A DNA stretch of 64,000 nucleotides from Mycobacterium bourgelatii (GTDB lineage: Bacteria; Actinomycetota; Actinomycetes; Mycobacteriales; Mycobacteriaceae), in assembly GCF_010723575.1 (NCBI RefSeq), contig NZ_BLKZ01000001.1, positions 1,240,001-1,304,000 of the forward strand, in the 5' to 3' direction. Made by a program: the position numbers and the translations under genes. Shown piece after piece: positions 53,152 to 60,609 of this stretch (the first letter of the stretch is position 1; each line of letters opens with the position of its first letter). The notes beneath the pieces are model-generated. The model had not been told where the DNA came from. It worked only from the letters and a program-made list of their open reading frames with translations, and did no database searches.

Positions 53152-54432
53152 ATGACAGCTCAAGTCGAATCGGCGTGGCCGGATCACCCGGGGTACCGGA
53201 TTGATGTCACCCGGTACCCGCACGCCGGCCAAGTGTGGCATGGCGACGTCCTCGTTGCCGAGAGCGACCGCTGCCTACTGGTCACCGAGAGCGACCACGA
53301 GGACCGCCTGTACTTCCCTGAGTCGGATGTTCGCTGGGATCTCTTCGTGCCGTCGGATCACGCCACCGTGTGCCCTTTCAAGGGTCGCGCCAGTTACTGG
53401 ACCTTGTCCGGTGCGGACCCGGTGGTCGAGAACGTTGTCTGGGCATACCGCACGCCACTACCCGAGGTGGCCGATATCGCCGGCTACGTATCGTTCTACG
53501 ACGATGTGCTGCGGGTGGTTGTTGTCGAAAGCTGGCCGGACGGCAGTAAGGTTGCCACCAACTTCCCGCTGTGGGGCGATGCCGAGGAGCTGCGCCGGCT
53601 CATCGATGTCGAGCCCGCAGGCGATGGCCGGTTCGTCGGCCCAGCGCACGGGCCGACCCGTCGCAATGTCGTCGAGGGTGGCCAGCTGCTGGGGGAGGCT
53701 ATCGTTGCCGCATCTAAAACATTTCCAGCACAACGGGTTACGTCCACCTCGATGATCTTCAACAAGGCGGCCGCATTCGATGCGTCGGTGGACCTCACTG
53801 TCGATGTACTGCGCCGGGGCAGGTCCTTCTCGTCGGCCGAAGTACGGATCAGCCAGCACGGCAAACTGCGTAGTGCCGCGATCGTCCTTGCGGACTCGGG
53901 CGCGCGCGATGTCATTCGCGACACTGAGGGCATGCCGGATGTCCCCGGGCCTGAGACAGCGGTGGCATTTCCGGGCTTCGGGATGACGGGTCGCGAAATC
54001 CGGGTGGTGGACGCGGCCTACGACCCCGATCCCGACCGGATTGGCCCTCCGGTGATCAACGTGTGGGTGCGGTTTCGGGAAGCGCCGCGGGAACGATCCT
54101 TGCAGTCGGCCCTGCTGGCGCAGTCGACGACGCACTGGATCATCGCCGCGGGCATGCGACCCCACCCGGGTTTCGGCGAGGCTCGTGCGCACATCACGCT
54201 GTCGACGGGGATCATGAAGGCCGACATCGCTTTTCACGACGACGTCGACATCGCGGACTGGCTCTTGTACACCAACCATGCGTTCTGGGCGGGTCGTGGT
54301 CTGGTGCAAGGCGATGGGCGGGTTTTCACTCGCGATGGCCGCTTGGCCGCGTCGTACACGGTGCAGGCGATGGTCCGCGACTTCGCGGCGGATCCTGCCG
54401 CCATCGGTCACGACAGCAGGACGGCAATGTAA
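53152..54432 (+). CDS. DUF427 domain fused to acyl-CoA thioesterase (double hotdog)
   Basis: A 426-residue two-domain protein. Residues about 20-125 are a DUF427 domain (VWHGDVLVAESDRCLLVTE, LYFPESDVRWDLF, CPFKGRASYWTL). Residues about 165-415 resemble a TesB/4HBT_3 double-hotdog thioesterase (GQLLGEAIVAASKTFPAQRV, then QSTTHWIIAAGMRPHPG and LLYTNHAFWAGRGLVQGDGRVF). The second half would hydrolyse acyl-CoA to acid and CoA; the role of DUF427 is unknown. It probably shares an operon with the SDR gene 10 bp upstream. Confidence 0.85.
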   Translation: MTAQVESAWPDHPGYRIDVTRYPHAGQVWHGDVLVAESDRCLLVTESDHEDRLYFPESDVRWDLFVPSDHATVCPFKGRASYWTLSGADPVVENVVWAYRTPLPEVADIAGYVSFYDDVLRVVVVESWPDGSKVATNFPLWGDAEELRRLIDVEPAGDGRFVGPAHGPTRRNVVEGGQLLGEAIVAASKTFPAQRVTSTSMIFNKAAAFDASVDLTVDVLRRGRSFSSAEVRISQHGKLRSAAIVLADSGARDVIRDTEGMPDVPGPETAVAFPGFGMTGREIRVVDAAYDPDPDRIGPPVINVWVRFREAPRERSLQSALLAQSTTHWIIAAGMRPHPGFGEARAHITLSTGIMKADIAFHDDVDIADWLLYTNHAFWAGRGLVQGDGRVFTRDGRLAASYTVQAMVRDFAADPAAIGHDSRTAM

Positions 54433-54501
54433 CGGGTCGCTCCGCGCCACGCGCAAGGAAGCCCGCTTGCGTTCGCATCTTGAACTAGGAGGCTCACGGT
54501 C

Positions 54502-54657
54502 ATGACTGCGACCACAACGGTGCGTTCCCGGAATCCTTCCCAGGCTCTTTCCCGCAACGCCAGGGCGGCCGGTTCGATCGTCAAGCCGTTGGCCGTTTCG
54601 GCACGCCTGAGGTCCGTCCCACTTGGCCGCGCGGCTGACACCCGCATAATTACTTGA
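54502..54657 (+). CDS. Short basic ORF with a strong ribosome site
   Basis: Fifty-one codons starting MTATTTVRSRN and ending TRIIT. An AGGAGG lies 9 bases before the ATG, better than most starts in the window. The product is rich in Arg and Ala, with no Cys, no membrane segment and no family I recognise. It may be a small protein or a translated leader for the membrane protein gene 31 bp downstream. Coding status rests mainly on the ribosome site. Confidence 0.45.
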   Translation: MTATTTVRSRNPSQALSRNARAAGSIVKPLAVSARLRSVPLGRAADTRIIT

Positions 54658-54688
54658 TCTCCATTCGTTGCAGCGAGGAAGGATTCGG

Positions 54689-54997
54689 ATGTCACTTAGC
54701 GGCCAGACCGACAGAGATTGGCGGGTTCTTGTGGGGGCGCTCGTCGTGGGAATCGGACTGGCCCACTTCGTCTTCCCGGCGCATTTCGACCCGATCAACA
54801 AGATCGCCTTCCCCGAAAATCCCCGGCCGTACACCTACATCAACGGGGGTTTTGAAACACTAATCGGCCTAACCCTGCTCGAGGCGAGGAAGCGGAATCG
54901 CTGGAAGGTCGTCGGCGTCGCGTACGTCTCCTACTTGCTCTTAAACCTGGTCCGTGCCAGGGCTGTACCGCGATTGCGGGTCAGCGCAAGCCGTTGA
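54689..54997 (+). CDS. Small DoxX-like membrane protein, possibly truncated
   Basis: A 102-residue membrane protein: VLVGALVVGIGLAHFVFPA, ETLIGLTLLEA and VVGVAYVSYLLLNL are likely membrane segments, with YTYINGGFETLIG matching DoxX-like proteins. ATG 54689 has GAGGAAGG upstream. Typical relatives have four helices; here the end (VRARAVPRLRVSASR) runs 17 bases into the convergent TetR gene, so the natural C-terminus may be lost. Confidence 0.65.
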   Translation: MSLSGQTDRDWRVLVGALVVGIGLAHFVFPAHFDPINKIAFPENPRPYTYINGGFETLIGLTLLEARKRNRWKVVGVAYVSYLLLNLVRARAVPRLRVSASR

Positions 54998-55592
54998 CGG
55001 CAAATTTCTCCACGTAGCGACGGACGGTTTCGGGCTTCGACATGTCGAAGCTCAGACCCTGGTTGACCGTGTTGAAGGAGTAGATCATGCGGGCCAGCCA
55101 TTCGCTGGCGGCGGTGATATCGACTCCCGCGCCCACTTCGCCGCGCTTCTGGGCATCGCGCACATAGGGTTCCAGAAACTTCGTGGTGCGCCGAACCGCG
55201 GAGTCGCCGTCGGAAATCATGTGGCGCATGAGCTCGGAGTCATCCGCCATGAGCCGATTGCGGGTGCGGTGTTCGAGCAGGATCCTCGCGTTCGTCTCGG
55301 CCATCGCACCGAGTTGTTCGGCCAGCGTGTTCTTCTGCGCCATCGCGGCGGCGACTTCGCGATAGAAGCGTTGGGCGCCATGCTCGATGGCGGCCTCGAT
55401 CAATACGTCGCGGTCGGCAAAATAACGGTAGATGGTGCCGCGGGAGACTTTGGCCATCCGCGCGACGTCCTGCACACTGGTGCGCTGGATGCCCAACTGG
55501 GTAAAGCATTCGTTCGCGGCGTCGAGAATCTGGTCGCGGCGATCAAACTCGTCGGCGACCTCCGCTTCGCCAGTGGCTCGGTCCGTCAACAT
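54981..55592 (-). CDS. TetR-family regulator, paralogue 2
   Basis: A 203-residue near-copy of the 51754 protein in opposite orientation, with helix-turn-helix VQDVARMAKVSRGTIYRYFADRDVLI. Differences are scattered (for example EEQ/EQL region, FLEPYVRDAQKRGEV, ATVNEAQ vs NTVNQGL). ATG 55592 (MLTDRATGEAE) has GGAGGAG upstream and gives the same length as the paralogue; an in-frame start at 55622 lacks this. It is divergent from the SDR at 55786. An N8-spaced dyad lies in the shared region. Confidence 0.88.
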   Translation of the reverse strand: MLTDRATGEAEVADEFDRRDQILDAANECFTQLGIQRTSVQDVARMAKVSRGTIYRYFADRDVLIEAAIEHGAQRFYREVAAAMAQKNTLAEQLGAMAETNARILLEHRTRNRLMADDSELMRHMISDGDSAVRRTTKFLEPYVRDAQKRGEVGAGVDITAASEWLARMIYSFNTVNQGLSFDMSKPETVRRYVEKFAVNGLR

Positions 55593-55692
55593 GCACTCCT
55601 CCGACCAACAGTCATAACCCATTCATGCTACGTGAGGGAGAGGCACCACTATGGCAGCGCGCCGACAGGCCGACCGCGCCACCGATGTAAAC

Positions 55693-55726
55693 GATAATTC
55701 ACAACATGTACCCTTGTTGATAATTC
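55693..55726. promoter_or_regulatory. Divergent region with direct repeats and a CAACA-N8-TGTTG dyad
   Basis: GATAATTC occurs at 55693-55700 and 55719-55726. Between them CAACA-N8-TGTTG (55702-55719) is a 5-bp-arm dyad with the same 8-bp spacer as AGACA-N8-TGTCT at 17077-17094, also upstream of a TetR gene. Both could be autoregulatory sites. Confidence 0.45.
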
Positions 55727-55785
55727 GGCCGACCCGAAATGAGGTCCAAGTGGCGCTATTATCGTTGGGCTGCTAGGGCTTTCGT

Positions 55786-56604
55786 ATGGGGGTCGGGCAG
55801 GCTAGGTCGGCGATAGTGGGACCGGCGGACTTGCGCGGTCGGACAGCGATGATCACCGGTGCCAGCGGAAGTATTGGACGGGTGCTGGCGCGGCGATATG
55901 CACAGTGCGGCGCCAATGTCGTCCTGGTGGCGCGTCGCGCCGAGCAACTGGTGGAGACGGCCCGACTTGTGGCAGACGAGGGCGGTGAATCGCTGGTGGC
56001 GGTTGCCGACATCTGTGATGAGGATCAGTGCCGCGATGCTGTCGGCCGGGCGCTTTCGCGCTTTGGCCGCCTCGACGTGCTGGTGAACAATGCGGCGGTG
56101 CCCGGTACGGACCAGGCGGTCAGCGAAGCGACCGTCGCGAATTGGCGAGAGGTGCTCGAGACAAACCTCATCGCACCCATGGTGCTGTCCCGAGAGGCCC
56201 TGCGGCAAGCCATGATTGGCAGCGGCTGCGGAAATATTCAGTTCTTTTCTTCGGCCGCGGCGAGGCTGGTGCGTACGAAAAAAGCCCACTATGCGGCCGC
56301 GAAATTGGGACTGAGTGCGCTGGGCCAAACGCTTGCCATGGAGGTCGGCTCGTTGGAAATTCGAGTCAACACCATAGTGATCGGCGCGGTGGCCGGCGAG
56401 TTGGTCGACAACTACGTCGCCAAGGTGGCTGTCCAAGAGTCCGCCGCCCCGGAAAGTGTGCGGCAACGTTTGGCATCGGCGAATGCGTTGGCGCGCCTGG
56501 TCGAACCGCAGGAAATTGCCGACGTCTCGGTGTGGCTGGCCTCCGACGCGGCCTCAGCGATCACCGGGCAGGACATTTTCGTGACCGCGGGCCAACAACG
56601 GTAA
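55786..56604 (+). CDS. SDR-family oxidoreductase
   Basis: A 272-residue classical SDR: TGASGSIG cofactor loop, VNNAAV strand 4, Ser in QFFSSAAA and AHYAAAKLG for Tyr-Lys. ATG 55786 is the only good start and has no clear ribosome site. It is followed by 132 bp of non-coding DNA before the next SDR gene, which has its own operator-like site. Confidence 0.86.
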   Translation: MGVGQARSAIVGPADLRGRTAMITGASGSIGRVLARRYAQCGANVVLVARRAEQLVETARLVADEGGESLVAVADICDEDQCRDAVGRALSRFGRLDVLVNNAAVPGTDQAVSEATVANWREVLETNLIAPMVLSREALRQAMIGSGCGNIQFFSSAAARLVRTKKAHYAAAKLGLSALGQTLAMEVGSLEIRVNTIVIGAVAGELVDNYVAKVAVQESAAPESVRQRLASANALARLVEPQEIADVSVWLASDAASAITGQDIFVTAGQQR

Positions 56605-56683
56605 GTGGCAAGCCGACCCTTGGTGAGCCCAAGGATGGTCCACTAGGCAGCGCGCTGAGGATCTGCAAGAATTGAATAACTGT

Positions 56684-56702
56684 ACGGAAAGTGTTCAACT
56701 GT
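56684..56702 (+). promoter_or_regulatory. SDR promoter with imperfect ACA-N5-TGT operator
   Basis: ACG-GAAAG-TGT (56684-56694) is followed by 2 bases and AACTGT, close to the TACTGT -10 at 32719-32724. It is inside a larger TTGAA/TTCAA dyad. The SDR gene starts at 56737. Confidence 0.5.
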
Positions 56703-56736
56703 TACATCACGTCAAGTCTTTTTCAAGGAGTCGCCG

Positions 56737-57537
56737 TTGTCCCGGTTGGAAGGCCGAAACGCGCTGGTCACCGGCGGGGCTCAGGGTCTGGGCCGTGCGA
56801 TCGCCCGATCGCTCGCCGGCCTGGGAGCCCACGTGACCGTCGTCGACCTCAACGAGGCGAAGGGGCGCGAATGTGTTGACAGTATTGGCGCAGCAGCTGG
56901 CTCGGCGTCTTTCGTCAAGGCTAATGTCGCGCGCCGGGAAGACATCGAAGCCGCTGTGCACCACGCCGCCGACATCGGCGACGGTCGGATCGACGTGATG
57001 GTCAACGCGGCCCAGTTCTTTGCCATGCCAAAGGCGTTGGAGCTGGTCACCGAAAAGGATTGGGAGTTGTCGGAAGCGACCGGCCCAAAAGCGACGTTTC
57101 GGTTCATGCAGATCGGCTTCCCGTTCCTGCGCGCCTCCGGCCGGGCATCGGTGATCAATTTCGTGTCTGGATCTGCACTGGGTGGCATCGCCTACACGGC
57201 GCCCTACTCGGCCGCCAAGGGTGCGGTGGCCGCGCTGACCAAGGTGGCCGCCAACGAATGGGCGCGCCACCGGATCCGGGTCAACGCGCTGTGCCCGTTC
57301 GCCCTGACTGAGGCTCAGGAGTCGATGATCGGCACGGAATGGGACAACTACACGCGGACCGCGGTCGCGTCACCGATGAGGCGCGGTGCCGACCCCGAAG
57401 CCGAAATCGCGCCGGCGGTGGCCTTTTTGGCCAGTGATGATGCGGCCTTCGTTACCGGCACGGTGCTGCATGTCGACGGCGGAATGACCGAGCTGTCGAC
57501 GGTGGACTACTCGCAATCGCCGGGCGTGTTCGGGTAA
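56737..57537 (+). CDS. SDR-family oxidoreductase
   Basis: A 266-residue SDR with TGGAQGLG, MVNAAQ in strand 4, Ser in NFVSGSA and APYSAAKGA. It starts at TTG 56737, supported by AAGGAG 7 bases upstream. VDGGMTELSTVDYSQSPGVFG is a longer C-terminal tail than usual. It leads an operon with the third OB-fold/Ltp pair (14-bp gap), so it probably produces or consumes the same hydroxyacyl-CoA. Confidence 0.87.
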   Translation: MSRLEGRNALVTGGAQGLGRAIARSLAGLGAHVTVVDLNEAKGRECVDSIGAAAGSASFVKANVARREDIEAAVHHAADIGDGRIDVMVNAAQFFAMPKALELVTEKDWELSEATGPKATFRFMQIGFPFLRASGRASVINFVSGSALGGIAYTAPYSAAKGAVAALTKVAANEWARHRIRVNALCPFALTEAQESMIGTEWDNYTRTAVASPMRRGADPEAEIAPAVAFLASDDAAFVTGTVLHVDGGMTELSTVDYSQSPGVFG

Positions 57538-57551
57538 TCGTTCGACGACAC

Positions 57552-57980
57552 ATGACGCAGCAGTCCGAAATTCAGCGCCCCTTGCCGGCGCTGACCGAGC
57601 TCAATCGGCCGTTCTGGACCGCGGGGGCCGACGGGGTGCTGCGCATGCAGCGCTGCGCCGCGTGCGGTCGGCTGGTTCACCCACCGGCATTGCGCTGCCC
57701 GTACGACCACGCCCTGCTCGAATACGTCGACCTCAGCGGCCGGGGGCGGGTCGAATCGTGGACCGTCAACCGGCATCCTTGGTTCCCCGGGTTTCCGCCG
57801 CCATATCTCGTCGCCTTCGTGAGCCCGGTCGAGGACACCCGGGTGCGGTTGCTGACCAACCTGGTGAACGTCGATCCCGACGAGGTCACCCCAAACATGC
57901 CGGTGCAAGTCGTCTTCGAGCGCCGCGAGGACGGTGACGACGTGGTGTACATCCCGTTGTTTGAGCCAGAGCGCCAATGA
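57552..57980 (+). CDS. Zinc-ribbon OB-fold (DUF35/ChsH2-like) protein
   Basis: A 142-residue DUF35 protein: NRPFWTAGADGVLRMQRCAACG, then LRCPYDHALLEYVDLSGRGRVESW and LVAFVSPVEDTRVRLLTNLV in the OB-fold. The ribbon has only three of the four expected Cys (CAAC and CPYD), so zinc binding may be altered or use Asp/His. The stop overlaps the Ltp gene start (ATGA). Confidence 0.86.
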   Translation: MTQQSEIQRPLPALTELNRPFWTAGADGVLRMQRCAACGRLVHPPALRCPYDHALLEYVDLSGRGRVESWTVNRHPWFPGFPPPYLVAFVSPVEDTRVRLLTNLVNVDPDEVTPNMPVQVVFERREDGDDVVYIPLFEPERQ

Positions 57981-59152
57981 AGCGCCCGCTCGATCAGGTC
58001 GTCATCAGCGGCATCGGCCAATCGGAGATCGGCCGGCGGTTGGGACGTGACGGGTTGGAGCTCACCGTCGAGGCATGTTTGGCGGCGGTCGGTGACGCCG
58101 GTTTGACACTGGCTGACATCGACGGCCTAACAACCTATCCGGGAGCATCACAAGCGGGTCCAGGGTTTTCCGGAGCTTCACTGCGCGACATCCATGACGC
58201 GTTGGGAATCAAGCCGAACTGGGTCGCTGGGGGAGTCGAGTCGCCAGGGCAGCTCGGCGCGGTGGTCGATGCGATGCTGGCGGTCGCCGGCGGATTGGCC
58301 AACCATGTGCTGTGTTGGCGCAGCATCTGGGAGGGCACCGCGCAAGGGGCCGGACGCCGCAGGGGCTATGGGTCCAGCGGTGGACGTCCTAGCGGAATGA
58401 TGGGCTGGCAGCTGCCATTTGGTGTCACGGCAGCCAATCTCGCGGCACTGCAGATTCGGGCACGGATGCTGCGTTATGGGTTGACCCGCGAGCAGCTTGC
58501 GTCGATCGCCATCACCGCGCGCGCACATGCCGCGCTGAACCCCGTGGCGATCTACACCGACCCGCTGGACCTCGATGCCTACCTCAACGGGCGAATGGTG
58601 TCCGACCCGTTGTGCATGTTCGACTGCGACATCGCCTGCGACGGCGCCACGGCATTCGTGATTTCGCGCGCCGAACACGCCGCGGGACTCGACCATCCCG
58701 CGGTGGCGGTAGAGGCCCTGGACTGTGCCCACCACGACCGCTTCACCTGGGAAGGTGGCGAAGACATCACCCGCATCAGTTCCCGGTGGTCGTCGAACCT
58801 GTGGCAGCGCACCGATTTCACCGTCTCGGACGTCGACGTGGCCTCGCTCTACGACGGATTCAGCGTTTTCGTGTTGTGCTGGCTGGAAGATTTAGGCTTC
58901 TGCCCGGTCGGGGAATCCGGTGCGTGGGTCGCTGACACGGCACGCATATCGCTGGGCGGTGAGTTGCCGATCAACACCGCCGGAGGACAGTTGTCGGGCG
59001 GACGGCTCCACGGCTTCGGGCATCTGCACGAGGCCTGCCTGCAGATCCGCGGGGAAGCGGGCGCTCGACAGGTGGACCACGCCAGTCTGGCGGCGGTCGG
59101 CGTCGGCGCCGCCAACAGTGGGACCACGGCCATGTTGCTGCGACGCGCCTGA
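57977..59152 (+). CDS. Ltp-type thiolase-fold protein, possible retro-aldolase
   Basis: A 391-residue thiolase-fold protein: VVISGIGQSEIGRRLGRDG, GGVESPGQLGAVVDAML at the nucleophile position (no Cys), SLYDGFSVFVLCWLEDLGFC with the Tyr-Asp of Ltp aldolases, and INTAGGQLSGGRLHGFGHLHEA near the end. It is similar to the 40406 protein. With the preceding OB-fold protein it forms the third pair of the window. It is the last gene of the catabolic block. Confidence 0.86.
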   Translation: MKRPLDQVVISGIGQSEIGRRLGRDGLELTVEACLAAVGDAGLTLADIDGLTTYPGASQAGPGFSGASLRDIHDALGIKPNWVAGGVESPGQLGAVVDAMLAVAGGLANHVLCWRSIWEGTAQGAGRRRGYGSSGGRPSGMMGWQLPFGVTAANLAALQIRARMLRYGLTREQLASIAITARAHAALNPVAIYTDPLDLDAYLNGRMVSDPLCMFDCDIACDGATAFVISRAEHAAGLDHPAVAVEALDCAHHDRFTWEGGEDITRISSRWSSNLWQRTDFTVSDVDVASLYDGFSVFVLCWLEDLGFCPVGESGAWVADTARISLGGELPINTAGGQLSGGRLHGFGHLHEACLQIRGEAGARQVDHASLAAVGVGAANSGTTAMLLRRA

Positions 59153-59185
59153 GATGCCGATGAGAACGGCGGGCAACAGCAGTTT

Positions 59186-59983
59186 TCAGCCGTGGTGATT
59201 GATGTTGTCGATCACACCACGCAAGGCATCGGGGTTGCGCAGAAACGGCGTGATGATGTCGACGGGCAGCGGGAAAACCACTGTCGAGTTCTGATCCGCC
59301 CCCAGCTCCAAAAGCGTCTGCAGGTACCGCAATTGCAGTGACGCGGGGCTCTTCGATAGCGTCTCCGCCGCCTCTCGCAACTCCTCGGAGGCCTGCAGTT
59401 CGCCTCGGGCGTTGATGACTTTGGCGCGCCGTTCGCGTTCGGCTTCGGCTTCGCGGGCCATTGCGCGTTGCATCGATTCGGGAATCTCGACGTCTTTGAT
59501 CTCCACCACGTGCACCTGCACACCCCACGGTTCGGTCATCTTCTCGATAATCGTGCGCAGGTCGCTGTTGAGGTCTTCGCGGTGTGCCAGCAAGGTGTCC
59601 AGGTCGGCGCGGCCGAGCAGCGATCGCAGCGTCGTCTGGGCGATCTGCGAGGTGGCGACCGCGTAGTTCTCCACCGCCAGAATCGCTTTCAGCGGATCCG
59701 TCACCGCGAACATGACCACCGCGTTCACCCGGGCCGGCACGTTGTCACGGGTGATCACCTCCTGCGGCGGGATGGTGAGCGTCACCAACCGCTGGTCGAC
59801 CCGAACCATCTTGTCCACCAACGGAATCAAGCAACGCAAACCGGGCTGGTACAGCGGGCGCACGTGTCCCATCCGGAACACCACGCCGCGTTCGTACTCG
59901 CGTAACACGGCCAACGAGAAAAACGCCAGCACCGTGATAAGCGCGACTCCCACAGCTCCCAGACCAACAACCAATTCGGTCAT
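59186..59983 (-). CDS. SPFH/band 7 (slipin-like) membrane protein
   Basis: A 265-residue stomatin-type protein: one N-terminal membrane helix (VVGLGAVGVALITVLAFFSLAVL), then REYERGVVFRMGHV starting the SPFH domain, a coiled-coil rich in Ala and Glu (AREAEAERERRAKVINARGE) and the oligomerisation end TPFLRNPDALRGV. These proteins form large membrane scaffolds. ATG 59983 overlaps the stop of the 59980 gene. Its operon with a nitric oxide reductase suggests it organises or protects that complex. Confidence 0.88.
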   Translation of the reverse strand: MTELVVGLGAVGVALITVLAFFSLAVLREYERGVVFRMGHVRPLYQPGLRCLIPLVDKMVRVDQRLVTLTIPPQEVITRDNVPARVNAVVMFAVTDPLKAILAVENYAVATSQIAQTTLRSLLGRADLDTLLAHREDLNSDLRTIIEKMTEPWGVQVHVVEIKDVEIPESMQRAMAREAEAERERRAKVINARGELQASEELREAAETLSKSPASLQLRYLQTLLELGADQNSTVVFPLPVDIITPFLRNPDALRGVIDNINHHG

Positions 59984-60606
59984 GGTGTCCGGTCCTCCTT
60001 GCCTTCCCAGCCGCCCCAGCGGGTGGAATAGCGATCGATCGCGGCGGCCACCTGGTCTTCCATCGCGGTGCGATGCGGCAGGTAGTCCGGCGCGTTGGAC
60101 GGGGTGTTCCACAGGTGACGTGCCAGTGGGGATCCGAGTAACGCCACCACCGCGATGGTGCCCGTCAAGACCAGCGCATCAGCCACCGAGTGGTTGGTGA
60201 TCAACGTCGCTAACGGCAACACGATCCCGAAAGCGGCTACACAGCAGGCGATTCCGCGATGAAAGCGCCCGGCCTCCGAATGCGGCCAGGGATCGACTTC
60301 ACGGCTCACCTCACGACCATGATCCGATGACGTGCAATTCGACTTGACCGGACAACTGTTGCAGACGACCGGCAAGGCTCGGTACCTCATGACGCGGTGT
60401 TTGGGATCGAAGGAACTCGGCCACAGCCAATGGTCCTGCGGACAGATCCAGGCGTCGTGGTCGGGACGGTAGGTGAATTGGCCGGTGCGCCATTGCGCCG
60501 CGCGAGCCGAGGCCCGACGCGCCATCCCGTCGAAACTCCATCCGATGGCCAGCAATACCAACGAATACCCGGCAATCAGCCACACCGTCGCAGCCGGTGG
60601 TGCCAT
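59980..60606 (-). CDS. Cysteine-containing membrane protein in the nitric oxide reductase operon
   Basis: A 208-residue protein with three likely membrane helices (TVWLIAGYSLVLLAIGW; IACCVAAFGIVLPLATLI; VADALVLTGTIAVVALLGS). Between the first and second is a soluble loop with WICPQDHW and VVCNSCPVKSNC, four Cys that could bind Zn, Fe or an iron-sulphur centre. The loop recalls the Cys ribbon of some transposases, but nothing else here does. I do not recognise a family. It starts 3 bp after the nitric oxide reductase stop. Confidence 0.75.
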   Translation of the reverse strand: MAPPAATVWLIAGYSLVLLAIGWSFDGMARRASARAAQWRTGQFTYRPDHDAWICPQDHWLWPSSFDPKHRVMRYRALPVVCNSCPVKSNCTSSDHGREVSREVDPWPHSEAGRFHRGIACCVAAFGIVLPLATLITNHSVADALVLTGTIAVVALLGSPLARHLWNTPSNAPDYLPHRTAMEDQVAAAIDRYSTRWGGWEGKEDRTP

Positions 60607-60609
60607 AGG

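Noticed and set aside
55693..55726. GATAATTC direct repeats as attachment-site or insertion duplications
   Set aside because: They are only 8 bp, 26 bp apart, with no mobile gene nearby; a promoter role is simpler.
14498..59152. Calling the three Ltp-type proteins acetyl-CoA acetyltransferases
   Set aside because: None has a Cys at the nucleophile position, so thiolase activity is not supported.
59980..60606. Transposase fragment suggested by the Cys-x2-Cys-x5-Cys loop
   Set aside because: There is no DDE or integrase motif and no terminal repeat, and the protein has membrane helices.
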